A stretch of 35,510 bases of DNA from Balneolaceae bacterium. Lineage in GTDB: Bacteria; Bacteroidota; Rhodothermia; Balneolales; Balneolaceae. Both the position numbers and the translations under genes were made by a program. The notes under the pieces were generated by a model. That model saw only the letters and a program-made list of their open reading frames with translations, made no database searches and had not been told where the DNA came from. Every line of letters begins with the position of its first letter. Within the stretch, counting starts at the first letter, position 1. Location: positions 1 through 35,510 of the forward strand of contig SKWF01000117.1 in NCBI GenBank assembly GCA_007129085.1. Reading direction: 5' to 3'. Shown piece after piece: positions 1 to 8,497 of the stretch.

Positions 1-30
1 CACCCGGAATGGAAATTTCCGGGTGAGTAT
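1..30. terminator. Hairpin terminator at the window edge, probably bidirectional
   Basis: CACCCGGAA (1-9) pairs perfectly with TTCCGGGTG (17-25) across a 7-nt loop. It is followed on the + strand by AGTATTTTTT, and flanked on the other side by the end of the rarA gene on the minus strand. It would end rarA transcription and that of any + strand gene entering from the left. The T-tract for the minus direction lies outside the window. Confidence 0.6.
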
Positions 31-42
31 TTTTTACACCTC

Positions 43-1392
43 TTACCTATCTCCTCTCTTTTTTATCTTTTGCAGCCGCTGCCAAAGTTTCGGCTCCCTA
101 CCCTGGTCTCCCGGCTCAAACCACTTTTTATTTCTGAGGGAGTCCGGCAAATACTGTTGATCTACCCAGTTAAAAGTATGGTCATGCGGATATTTATAAT
201 CGGCTGAAGCATTTTCCACATCAAGGTATCTCGATGCCAGTTTATTGGCCGTTTTATCCCGCAGATGAGAGGGCACTTCATCAATCCCCTTCTTTTTAAT
301 TTCGCTGCTCACCTCAAACACCGCCTTCGTGCTATTGCTCTTGGCCGATAATGACAGAAATATTGCCGAGTGCGCCAGGAAATAAAACCCCTCAGGCATT
401 CCCGTTTTAACAAAACTTTCGTGTGCCGAATGAACCACCGTAAGTGCGTATGGATCGGCCATCCCCACATCTTCCGAAGCAAAAATCAACATGCGCCTGA
501 ACAGAAAATTGGGATCTTCCCCTCCTTCAAGCATGGCGTTCATCCAGTAGAGAGCCGCATCAGGGTCTGATCCCCGCATAGATTTGATGAACGCCGACGC
601 ATAGTGGTAATGCTCATCACCGGTGCGATCGTACCGCACTGACCGTTTTTGAATAGACTCTTTTGCAATTTCAAGATCAACCCTCGTAGTTCCGCTCTTC
701 TGTTTCGGGGTCGATAGTACCGCCACTTCAAGGGCATTCAGCGCATTTCGAATATCACCGCCGGCATACTCGGCCAGATGACCCTCAGCCTCGTCCGTTA
801 GCTCAATATCCATAAAACCCAGTCCGCGCTCGTCATCTGCAAGGGCACGTTTCAGCATTGTGGTTACATTCTCTTTCGTGAGCGGATGGAGCTCAAAAAG
901 CTGACAGCGAGAGAGCAGAGGGCTCACCAATGAGTAGAACGGATTTTCAGTGGTGGCACCAACAAGCGTAATAATTCCCGATTCCAGATGCGGCAGAAGG
1001 GCGTCCTGCTGAGCTTTATTCCAGCGATGAATCTCATCCACAAACAGGATCGTCTTTTTATTATTTGCCCGTTTTTGCTGTTCCGCTTTACCAACAACTT
1101 TACGAAGCTCTTTAATACCATCAAGCACGGCGTTTATCACTTCAAACCGTGCCTCAATCTCTCGCGAAATTACATGAGCCAGCGTTGTTTTTCCCGAGCT
1201 TGGCGGACCATAAAAAATCAACGATCCCATCACGCCGCTTTCAATCATCCGGCGAAGCATTTTTCCTTCCCCCACCAAATGCTCCTGGCCCACAAACTCT
1301 TCGAGATTTTTAGGGCGCATTCTTGTTGCAAGTGGCTGACTGGAGCCCCCATTTTCATCGGTAATTGAGGACTCCTCTTCAAATAGATCCAT
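43..1392 (-). CDS. rarA: Replication-associated recombination protein A (RarA/MgsA), AAA+ ATPase
   Basis: This is a clamp-loader-like AAA+ ATPase of the RarA/MgsA/WRNIP1 family, which acts at stalled replication forks. Visible signatures are Walker A GPPSSGKT (residues about 62-69), Walker B LFVDEIHRWNKAQQDALLP (about 116-134) and the sensor-1 stretch GATTENPF followed by SPLLSRCQLFEL (about 145-167). The C-terminal half carries the family helical and tetramerisation region (DPDAALYWMNAMLEGGEDP). At 449 residues it matches the usual family length of about 440-450. The ATG start is taken because the acidic N-terminus leads straight into the conserved PLATRMRPKNLEEFVGQ segment. It is divergent from the CBS-domain gene, with 103 bp between the two starts. 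Family assignment is firm. Confidence 0.96.
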   Translation of the reverse strand: MDLFEEESSITDENGGSSQPLATRMRPKNLEEFVGQEHLVGEGKMLRRMIESGVMGSLIFYGPPSSGKTTLAHVISREIEARFEVINAVLDGIKELRKVVGKAEQQKRANNKKTILFVDEIHRWNKAQQDALLPHLESGIITLVGATTENPFYSLVSPLLSRCQLFELHPLTKENVTTMLKRALADDERGLGFMDIELTDEAEGHLAEYAGGDIRNALNALEVAVLSTPKQKSGTTRVDLEIAKESIQKRSVRYDRTGDEHYHYASAFIKSMRGSDPDAALYWMNAMLEGGEDPNFLFRRMLIFASEDVGMADPYALTVVHSAHESFVKTGMPEGFYFLAHSAIFLSLSAKSNSTKAVFEVSSEIKKKGIDEVPSHLRDKTANKLASRYLDVENASADYKYPHDHTFNWVDQQYLPDSLRNKKWFEPGDQGREPKLWQRLQKIKKRGDR

Positions 1393-1429
1393 GATTGTGC
1401 AAATTTTTTAACTGAATATTAGAGATGGG

Positions 1430-1465
1430 TATTGATAATCATCAAAAAATATGTTTATTGATAAT
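1430..1465. repeat. Direct repeat TATTGATAAT in the rarA/CBS divergent promoter
   Basis: TATTGATAAT occurs at 1430-1439 and again at 1456-1465, with starts 26 bp apart, in the 103-bp gap between the divergent starts. The placement would suit a regulator binding site, but no regulator is identified and the motif is AT-rich, so chance is possible. Confidence 0.3.
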
Positions 1466-1495
1466 AACATCTAAATCAAACCGGGGAGAAACCTT

Positions 1496-1939
1496 ATGAA
1501 AGTTAAAGATATCTTAAAACGTAAAGGCAGTGATGTTTACACCGCTGATCCTGACGATACGGTATTTGATGCCATTGCTAAAATGGCAGATCTAAATATC
1601 GGTGTGCTTGTAGTAATGAAAAACGACAGGCTTGTGGGAATTATATCTGAACGCGACTACCGCAACAAGGTGATTCTTAAGGGCAGAGCTTCTAAAACCA
1701 CAACTGTAAAAGAGATTATGGTTGATCAGGTACTTTGTGTTGAACCCAACGAGAAGATTAATCTATGCATGAAAATTATGTCAGAAAAAAAGATCCGTCA
1801 CCTTCCCGTAGTGAATGATCAAAAAGTCGTTGGATTAATTTCTATCGGGGATGTGGTTAAATCGATCATTGATAAGCAAAAAATTGAGATCAATTCGTTA
1901 AAGAACTACATCGCTACCGGTGGCGCATATCCGGCATAA
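1496..1939 (+). CDS. Two-CBS-domain protein
   Basis: A 147-residue stand-alone CBS-pair protein. CBS 1 covers about residues 7-62 (DTVFDAIAKMADLNIGVLVV, VGIISERDYRNK) and CBS 2 about 70-130 (MVDQVLCVEPNEKINLCM, RHLPVVNDQKVVGLISIGDVV). CBS pairs usually bind adenosine nucleotides and act as energy or redox sensors. With no fused catalytic domain, the partner cannot be read from sequence. A GGGGAGA Shine-Dalgarno lies 6 bp before the ATG, which is unusually clear for this window. The gene stands alone, divergent from rarA, and ends at a bidirectional terminator. The domain call is secure; the function is unknown. Confidence 0.92.
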   Translation: MKVKDILKRKGSDVYTADPDDTVFDAIAKMADLNIGVLVVMKNDRLVGIISERDYRNKVILKGRASKTTTVKEIMVDQVLCVEPNEKINLCMKIMSEKKIRHLPVVNDQKVVGLISIGDVVKSIIDKQKIEINSLKNYIATGGAYPA

Positions 1940-1980
1940 TGCCAGTTTTTTTACTTAAATAGCTACAAGTTCTTAAATAT

Positions 1981-2020
1981 AAAAAAGCGCCTAATCCAAA
2001 TCCGGAAAGGCGCTTTTTTT
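1981..2020. terminator. Bidirectional rho-independent terminator
   Basis: AAAAAAGCGCCT (1981-1992) pairs with AGGCGCTTTTTT (2008-2019). The A-rich left arm and T-rich right arm let it work in both directions, between the CBS gene (+) and the carboxylase gene (-) that end on either side. Confidence 0.88.
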
Positions 2021-2033
2021 AATATCTAAACAA

Positions 2034-3584
2034 TCAGAGCGGTAAGTTATCGTGCTTTCGTTTCGGCACAGAGTCTACTTTGTTTTGGCAAAGTTCAAAT
2101 GCACTGATCAGTTTTTCGCGCGTTTCACTCGGCAGAATCACATCATCAATAAATCCGCGAGCTGCTGCTTTGTACGGATGTGCAAACTCTTCGCTATAGT
2201 GATCTTCCAGCTCCTTCTGTTTCGCTTCGGGATCGTCCGCATTGGCAATCTCTTTTCGAAAGATGATTTCCACGGCCCCTTTGGTTCCCATCACCGCAAT
2301 TTCCGATGTAGGCCACGCCACGTTATAATCAGCGCGAATATGCTTGGAGTTCATCACATCGTAAGCCCCGCCATACGCTTTGCGGGTAATTACCGTCATT
2401 TTCGGCACGGTAGCTTCGCAAAATGCGTAAAGCAGTTTGGCACCGTGCTTAATGATACCTCCCCACTCCTGGTCGGTACCGGGCAAAAATCCGGGTACAT
2501 CTTCAAATACCACCAGCGGAATATTAAACGCATCGCAAAAGCGAACAAAACGTGCACCTTTTACGGAGGCGTCGATATCCAGCACGCCGGCAAGTGAAAG
2601 CGGTTGATTCGCTACAATCCCAACCGAGCGTCCATCAAGCCGGGCAAACCCTACCACAATATTATCGGCATAATGCTCATGAACTTCGTAAAAGGAGTCC
2701 TTATCCATCACCCCATCAATAACATCTTTGATATCGTACGGCTTGTTGGGATTATCCGGCACAAGTCTGTCCAGCTTTTCAGCCTTTGCTCCATCCGGCT
2801 TTTGACCATCTTTTCGAGGCGGTTTCTCCTCACAGTTCAGCGGCAAGTAGCCCATCAAATCGCGAATATTGTGGAGGCAGACGGCATCGTTATCTGCCGT
2901 AAAATGAGCCACACCCGATTTGGTTCCGTGGGCCGAAGCTCCACCCAAATCTTCGGATGTAACCTCTTCGTGCGTAACGGTTTTCACCACGTTGGGCCCC
3001 GTAACAAACATATAGCTGGTATCCTTCACCATATAAACAAAATCGGTAAGTGCCGGGCTGTAAACAGCTCCGCCGGCACACGGGCCCATTACCGCAGAAA
3101 TTTGCGGCACAACACCCGAAGCCATAGAGTTTCGCCAAAATACTTCCGCATATCCGCCGAGCGAGCTCACCCCCTCCTGGATACGTGCACCACCTGAATC
3201 ATTCAGTCCGATGACCGGAATGCCATTTTTCATGGCAAGGTCCATAATTTTGCAGATTTTTTCGGCGTGTGTTTCTGAAAGCGATCCGCCAAAAACCGTA
3301 AAATCCTGGCTAAAAACGTACACCGGCCGATCGTTAATTTTTCCGTACCCGGTTACCACACCATCGCCCAACACTTTTTTATCTTCCAGTCCAAACGCCG
3401 AGCTTCGATGTTCAACAAAGGCATCAATCTCATTAAAGCTACCTTTATCAAGCAGAATATCTATTCGCTCGCGTGCTGTTAATTTTCCCTTTTCATGTTG
3501 TTTTTCAATACGTGCTTTTCCGCCCCCGAGCTCTGCCTGTTTTCTCAGTTCGGCAAGGCGTTTTACTTTTTCATTTTCACTCAT
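2034..3584 (-). CDS. pccB: Acyl-CoA (propionyl-CoA type) carboxylase, beta (carboxyltransferase) subunit
   Basis: Biotin-dependent carboxyltransferase subunit that moves CO2 from carboxybiotin to an acyl-CoA, most probably propionyl-CoA to give methylmalonyl-CoA. Family motifs are the N-terminal LAELRKQAELGGGKARIEKQ, the acyl-CoA site NDSGGARIQEGV with GPCAGGAVYSPALTDF, and the C-half VFEDVPGFLPGTDQEWGG and AYGGAYDVMNSKHI. The length of 516 residues is typical. No biotin carboxylase or biotin carrier gene is next to it, so the alpha subunit must be encoded elsewhere. The start lies 11 bp after the stop of the upstream acidic protein, so the two are probably co-transcribed. Related decarboxylase alpha subunits share this fold, so substrate and direction are inferred. 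Confidence 0.92.
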   Translation of the reverse strand: MSENEKVKRLAELRKQAELGGGKARIEKQHEKGKLTARERIDILLDKGSFNEIDAFVEHRSSAFGLEDKKVLGDGVVTGYGKINDRPVYVFSQDFTVFGGSLSETHAEKICKIMDLAMKNGIPVIGLNDSGGARIQEGVSSLGGYAEVFWRNSMASGVVPQISAVMGPCAGGAVYSPALTDFVYMVKDTSYMFVTGPNVVKTVTHEEVTSEDLGGASAHGTKSGVAHFTADNDAVCLHNIRDLMGYLPLNCEEKPPRKDGQKPDGAKAEKLDRLVPDNPNKPYDIKDVIDGVMDKDSFYEVHEHYADNIVVGFARLDGRSVGIVANQPLSLAGVLDIDASVKGARFVRFCDAFNIPLVVFEDVPGFLPGTDQEWGGIIKHGAKLLYAFCEATVPKMTVITRKAYGGAYDVMNSKHIRADYNVAWPTSEIAVMGTKGAVEIIFRKEIANADDPEAKQKELEDHYSEEFAHPYKAAARGFIDDVILPSETREKLISAFELCQNKVDSVPKRKHDNLPL

Positions 3585-3595
3585 TCGTAATCAGT

Positions 3596-5491
3596 TTAGG
3601 TAGATTGATATTCTTTAAAATATGCATGCAGCCGGTCTGTAAAATCAACGGCGGCCTCATCATACATATCCACGAGGTTTCTCGCAAAAATCTCTTTCTC
3701 AATATATTTCGATGCCGATTTCCACTCCTCCTTTTGTGCGATATCGATTAGTGCCTGGTCGTAAGCGGAATCAGAACCTCCAAAAATCTCCTCAACAAAA
3801 CGGTCGCGATCATCTTTAAGCCATTCTTCAATCTTTTCAGACTCTGCGCGGCTATCATCCGACTCCTTCGTCAAATCAATAATCGGCTCGTCAATAAATC
3901 CATCCTCATCCACATTTTCATCTTCACCAGCAGCAACTTCATCCTCTTCGCCCATATAAGCCTTCCACATCGGCGATTCGCCCTCATCATCTTCCTCTTC
4001 TTCAGGCTCTTCCGAAACCCAGTTAAACGCCTCCTCTTCAGATTCAGGTTTCGGGATATCTTTTTCCGATATTTCAAACCGGCTTGACAGCGAACTGTAT
4101 TCTTCCTCGCTTTCCTCCTCTAACTCTTCATTTTTTTCGGGTTGATGAACGTCGCTCTCCTCCTCCGCTTCCAAAATATCTTGCGGATCTTCATCCACCT
4201 TGGGGAATTCATCCTCAAAAGAATCCTCCCGGCCTTCAAACATTCTAGAGAGAGAATCAGAGTCGTCATCCGGCTCTTCCTCCTCTTCAGATACATCATC
4301 AAACTGAAAGATACTGTGGAGTGGCTTATCATCGTCTTCTTCCTCATCTTCAGTATCCGCATCAAACTCTACATCCTCATCTTCAATCGGAGAGATAAAC
4401 CGCCGCTGATGAAAACTATTTACAATGGAATCGTCATCCTCTTCTTCATCCTCATCAAACACAATATCAGTTTCATTCGGTAACGGATTGAAATCTTCCG
4501 ATTCCTCCGATTCAGTCTCATCTTCGTCCAGTTTATCTAGCGAATAGAGATCAAAACGTGCTGCCGATTCTTCATCTTCCTCCCGGTCTGTCAGATCCGG
4601 CTCATTTTCTTCTTTCTTTAGCTCCGATTTTTCAGGCGCCGGATCTTGTAGTGATTTATCTGCCTTCGGCATTTTTTTATCGGGCACGTCAAACAGCGTA
4701 GAATCGTCATCATCATAGCTTGACTCTTTCAACAAATCCGGGGCGGAAAGTTGCTCTATAAATCCTGTTTTATTCAACGAGGTGTTTAGATAATCAAACC
4801 TGCGGGAGATGTTATACATCTCTTTATCCTCAAAAAAGGCGCGGAAAAGATCCGTATCTATCGATGGACCGACAAGTTTAAAGAGCGGCTCCAGGAGCTG
4901 GGTCCAGTTTAAGGGGTTATAATTTTTAATCAGGCGTTCATCAATCCGAGTAATAACGGATTTACAGTTTTCCAGCGTAAGTTCTGTCTTTCCCTTCTTA
5001 TCGAGATACCGCACCAGTGTGTTCGACAGATGTTGATTTACCGTTACAAACCGGGTTCGTTTTTCTACTTGCTCTTTGGTAAGCGTTTTTTCATCACCAA
5101 AAATAATGGCCGGAATGGCGGTTCGCGGCTGTATAATTACGTCCAAAACATCACCTACAGCCGTTTCGAAAACCGCGTTTTTAAAGGAGGCCGGCATCCG
5201 AACTTCGCCTACAATAGTATCGATAAATTTATCCCACGCCTTTTGTACTTTTTTATCCTCCATATCGGCCCACTCAGAATGTGGTGGAACAATAGATTCG
5301 CTTAAATAGCGGGTTATTTCCAGGATTGCCCGATCGGTTACAAATCCGGGAATATCAAGTTCGTATAAATCATCGGGTGTATAAAACTCCCGGTCCTTGG
5401 GCAGTTGCGAAACAATGTTTTCGGTAAGTTGGCGTACGAGTCGCTCCATAGCTGAATGATATTTTTTGACAATATAGGGGTTCAACACCAT
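3596..5491 (-). CDS. Very acidic protein of unknown function, upstream partner of pccB
   Basis: I do not recognise this 631-residue protein. Three parts can be seen. Residues 1 to about 250 look like a folded, largely helical domain (MERLVRQLTENIVSQLPKDR, LNWTQLLEPLFKLVGPSIDT). About 255-545 is a low-complexity tract dominated by Glu, Asp and Ser, with repeated EEEEDDDE-like runs and short hydrophobic islands such as DSLSRMFEGRED and YSSLSSRFEISE. About 545-631 is another folded-looking segment (WLKDDRDRFVEEIFGGS ... FTDRLHAYFKEYQ). There is no signal peptide or membrane helix, so a cytoplasmic place is likely. The stop is 11 bp before pccB. The ATG lies partly inside a hairpin, ATTGTT-TTCG-AACAAT on the coding strand (5505-5490). 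It could be a scaffold or chaperone-like factor, but nothing proves this. Confidence 0.8.
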   Translation of the reverse strand: MVLNPYIVKKYHSAMERLVRQLTENIVSQLPKDREFYTPDDLYELDIPGFVTDRAILEITRYLSESIVPPHSEWADMEDKKVQKAWDKFIDTIVGEVRMPASFKNAVFETAVGDVLDVIIQPRTAIPAIIFGDEKTLTKEQVEKRTRFVTVNQHLSNTLVRYLDKKGKTELTLENCKSVITRIDERLIKNYNPLNWTQLLEPLFKLVGPSIDTDLFRAFFEDKEMYNISRRFDYLNTSLNKTGFIEQLSAPDLLKESSYDDDDSTLFDVPDKKMPKADKSLQDPAPEKSELKKEENEPDLTDREEDEESAARFDLYSLDKLDEDETESEESEDFNPLPNETDIVFDEDEEEDDDSIVNSFHQRRFISPIEDEDVEFDADTEDEEEDDDKPLHSIFQFDDVSEEEEEPDDDSDSLSRMFEGREDSFEDEFPKVDEDPQDILEAEEESDVHQPEKNEELEEESEEEYSSLSSRFEISEKDIPKPESEEEAFNWVSEEPEEEEDDEGESPMWKAYMGEEDEVAAGEDENVDEDGFIDEPIIDLTKESDDSRAESEKIEEWLKDDRDRFVEEIFGGSDSAYDQALIDIAQKEEWKSASKYIEKEIFARNLVDMYDEAAVDFTDRLHAYFKEYQST

Positions 5492-5598
5492 TGTTCGAAA
5501 ACAATATGTGAATTTTCATTACGACTTCATGTAAGAATTCTTTAATCTTGTTCCCTGTTATCTAAGCTGAAATATTCACGGTAGTTCCAATCCCTTTT

Positions 5599-6207
5599 AT
5601 GATCCGGCTCGAGCTTAAAAATTTATCGAAACGGTACGGCACCCACACCGTCATTCGTGATCTCTCCGGTGTCTACACCACCGAAGTGCTCGGTATTGCG
5701 GGTTCAAACGGCGCCGGTAAATCTACGCTTCTGCAATCTATAGCCGGACTGCTGAAACCAACTTCGGGGTCCGTTGAGTGGCAGCGATCTAATCAAACCA
5801 TTGACGCCGAAGCATTACGCGAAAATCTCGGCTTTGCAGCTCCTTACGTGCAGCTTTACGAAGAGCTGACAGTTTTGGAAAACCTGACATTTTTAAAAGA
5901 TCTGCACCCGCCAAACTCTACGGCCGATCCCGACGAACTTATACGGCAATTCCAGGCGGACCCGTTTCGGGATGATCTCTACGGAGAGCTCTCCACCGGT
6001 CAGCAGCAGCGCGTAAAATTTGCTGCAGCCTCCATTAATCAACCCGATATTCTATGTCTCGATGAACCAGGCAGCAACCTCGATACCTCCGGACTCGAAC
6101 TCATCAGGCAGTGGCTCGATCAAATCAGAGAAAAAAACGGGATGGTAATTTTGGCATCTAACCAGCAGGATGAGCTGGATCTCTGCAGCGAAATTATTCA
6201 GCTCTGA
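5599..6207 (+). CDS. Orphan ABC transporter ATP-binding protein with altered Q- and H-loops
   Basis: A 202-residue nucleotide-binding domain with Walker A GSNGAGKST (about residues 36-44), signature LSTGQQQRV and Walker B plus D-loop ILCLDEPGSNLD. By my alignment the H-loop histidine is Asn (VILASNQQDEL where VILATHD is usual), and the Q-loop glutamine position reads APYVQLYEELT instead of PQxxxLYxxLT. It most resembles the CcmA-like or drug-export type ATPases of Bacteroidota. No permease gene lies beside it, so the transported substrate is unknown. Its stop is only 3 bp from the convergent stop of fbp, leaving no room for a terminator between them. Confidence 0.88.
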   Translation: MIRLELKNLSKRYGTHTVIRDLSGVYTTEVLGIAGSNGAGKSTLLQSIAGLLKPTSGSVEWQRSNQTIDAEALRENLGFAAPYVQLYEELTVLENLTFLKDLHPPNSTADPDELIRQFQADPFRDDLYGELSTGQQQRVKFAAASINQPDILCLDEPGSNLDTSGLELIRQWLDQIREKNGMVILASNQQDELDLCSEIIQL

Positions 6208-6210
6208 CGA

Positions 6211-8175
6211 TTAGGACTCCTCTTTTATCAATCCTGAACGGTACGCTTTCAGCAGATTTTCAAGATCCTCAATTCTCTGCTTGATGTCCCTGCCTGCATC
6301 AGTATCTTTTACGCGAATGCGCTGGGTATTATGCTCCAAAATTTTTGTATTCGAGTGAATATCAATCTCCTCCTCAATCGCTTTCTCTTTCGACACAAAC
6401 GATTGGTGCGCAGCAAGAAGAAGGCCGTAAGAGTTAAAGATCAATGTATATCCGGCAATACCTGTTTTGGATTGATACGCTTTGGCAAATCCGCCATCGA
6501 TAACCAACAGTTTTCCATCTGCTTTTACGGGGCTCTCCCCTTTTTTCACCTCCACCGGCACATGTCCATTTACGATGTGCCCCTTCTCCGGAGAAACCCC
6601 AAACTCTTCCAGTATCTTTTTGGCGGTTTCAGGTTTTGTGCGATAATCATAATAGGGATTCATTTGCTCTTTATGGGTGGAGCTGTCCTCAATGAAATAG
6701 CGTTCGAACGTAGCCATCTTATCCTTTCCAAAAAGCGGTGATTGAGATCCGCTCCAGAGATACCACAACGTATCTTGGCCACGCAGCTTCGCTTCCGGGT
6801 CATTTTTCGAAAAATATCCCTGCCGGCTCAATCTCTCCAGGTGATCCATAAACTCTTTTGCCCCATATGTTTGTCCATCTACTGTAAAATGGCGGAGCTG
6901 CCCCTTTTCGGTCATGGGGATACAGCCGTGATAGAGCAAATTGTCATTAATTACCTTGTACATTGTTCCTTTGGAGTATAAAAAACGAACGTGCTTCTGC
7001 AGCCGCTCGCTGTTTTTAAATGAGAGAACCAGTTTCTCCATCACCGCTTTTTCCTGATCAGATAGTTTGTAAGGATTTTCAGGGTCAATCGTCGGAAAGT
7101 GCGTATCCTTCATCGAGTACGTTTTGCCGTCAACCTCAACCGTGCCGTTGGCGAAATCGATTTTGTCAAGCAGTAGTCGATCATCCATTCTGTAATGAGG
7201 CCTACGCTTGATAATTTGCCCCTCAACCTTTAACTGTATGATGGAGATCGCTTTCTGCATCCGGGCCATCATCAACTGTTCATTCTCCGTAAACTGTTCA
7301 GAGGCATCCTTAGGCCGAAAAAGATCGCAGGAATCCTCCCCATAGTTATCAACCGCAAGCGATACCAGCGGCAACATACTGATAGCGTATCCATTCTCCA
7401 GGGTCTCCATATTTGAGTATCGTAATGAAACGCGAATTACGTTAGCAATACACGCCTCGCTACCGGCGGCAGCACCCATCCAGACGATATCGTGGTTCCC
7501 CCACTGAAAATCTACGGCATGATGGTTCATCAGCTCATCCATAATAATATGCGCGCCGGGCCCGCGATCGTACACATCGCCAATTACGTGAAGTTTGGAG
7601 ATCGTCAGCCGCTGAATCAATCCCGCCATGGCCGTTATAAACGCACCGGCCCTGCCTGTCTCGATAATCGTTTGAATGATACTGCTGTAATACTCCTGAC
7701 GATTTTTCGTCCCCTCCTGTTCGTGCAAAAGCTCCTCGATGATATAATTAAAATCTTGCGGCAGGGCTTTTCGTACTCTGCTTCGGGTATATTTCGATGA
7801 ATAAATCCGACATAACTTAATCAGTTGAAAAAGCGTCTTTCGATACCACGCCTCCGGATTTGATATCCTCTTCAGTATCACCGGAAGTTTCTGCTCCGGA
7901 TAGTAGATTAATGTGGCCAGGTTCTTTTTTTCCTCCTCATCCATCGTGTACTCAAACACCTCTTCAATTCGGCGCTTAATAGATCCCGACCCGTTCCTAA
8001 GCACATGAGAAAATGCCTCGTACTCTCCGTGAATATCCGACACAAAATGCTCTGTACCCTTAGGAAGCTCAAGAATGGCACTTAAATTTATGATCTCAGT
8101 AGATGCACTTCTTATAGACGGGTACTGCTTGGCCATCAGTTTCAAATAGCGTAAATCCTGATCAGTCTGGGGCAT
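6211..8175 (-). CDS. fbp: Fructose-1,6-bisphosphatase, class III
   Basis: Hydrolyses fructose 1,6-bisphosphate to fructose 6-phosphate, the committed step of gluconeogenesis. It belongs to the calcineurin-like metallophosphatase type, not the classical FBPase I. All metal-site motifs are present: SDIHGEYEAF (D47, H49), IGDVYDRGPG, WGNHDIVWMG, and late in the protein VNGHVPVEVKKGESP plus LLVIDGGFAKAYQ, typical of class III. The length of 654 residues fits the family. The start ATG leads into PQTDQDLRYLKLMAKQYPSI. The gene faces away from the GntR regulator across 322 bp. Its place next to the glycerol genes suits growth on glycerol, where hexose must be made from triose phosphates. Confidence 0.95.
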   Translation of the reverse strand: MPQTDQDLRYLKLMAKQYPSIRSASTEIINLSAILELPKGTEHFVSDIHGEYEAFSHVLRNGSGSIKRRIEEVFEYTMDEEEKKNLATLIYYPEQKLPVILKRISNPEAWYRKTLFQLIKLCRIYSSKYTRSRVRKALPQDFNYIIEELLHEQEGTKNRQEYYSSIIQTIIETGRAGAFITAMAGLIQRLTISKLHVIGDVYDRGPGAHIIMDELMNHHAVDFQWGNHDIVWMGAAAGSEACIANVIRVSLRYSNMETLENGYAISMLPLVSLAVDNYGEDSCDLFRPKDASEQFTENEQLMMARMQKAISIIQLKVEGQIIKRRPHYRMDDRLLLDKIDFANGTVEVDGKTYSMKDTHFPTIDPENPYKLSDQEKAVMEKLVLSFKNSERLQKHVRFLYSKGTMYKVINDNLLYHGCIPMTEKGQLRHFTVDGQTYGAKEFMDHLERLSRQGYFSKNDPEAKLRGQDTLWYLWSGSQSPLFGKDKMATFERYFIEDSSTHKEQMNPYYDYRTKPETAKKILEEFGVSPEKGHIVNGHVPVEVKKGESPVKADGKLLVIDGGFAKAYQSKTGIAGYTLIFNSYGLLLAAHQSFVSKEKAIEEEIDIHSNTKILEHNTQRIRVKDTDAGRDIKQRIEDLENLLKAYRSGLIKEES

Positions 8176-8497
8176 AATTTTAAACTTTAACTCTTATAAT
8201 GAAGTGTAAACTTAATATAGGCCACATCCGTAAAGTTCCAAGCCTGAACCCCGATTAATTAAACCTAAACAGCGTTTTTGATATTTCAATTCTCCTAAAC
8301 CGTTCATTTTTAAACAGTTAACCGACATGCCAATCCATTCACGAATCACTAATTTTCGACTTATAACTCAATAACACATATCTTTTTCGTAATGGTTATC
8401 TTCTATTTTCACATTGCAAACAAAAACTGTAAGCTTGGATTCTCTGAACCGCCGGTAAGTTAAATCCGAAACTAATAGCCGTTTTACTGATAACTTT
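8176..8497. promoter_or_regulatory. Divergent promoter region between fbp and the GntR regulator
   Basis: This 322-bp AT-rich gap must hold the promoters of fbp (-) and the regulator (+). I see no terminator, no long inverted repeat and no copy of the TTGTATAGACAA motif found before glpK. Direct autoregulation through that motif is therefore not supported by the sequence. No ORF of note lies inside. Confidence 0.5.

Noticed and set aside
4142..4483. Antisense open frame inside the acidic protein gene
   Set aside because: The Glu/Asp/Ser-rich codons of the sense strand leave the opposite strand free of stops. Its translation is low-complexity and leucine/phenylalanine-rich.
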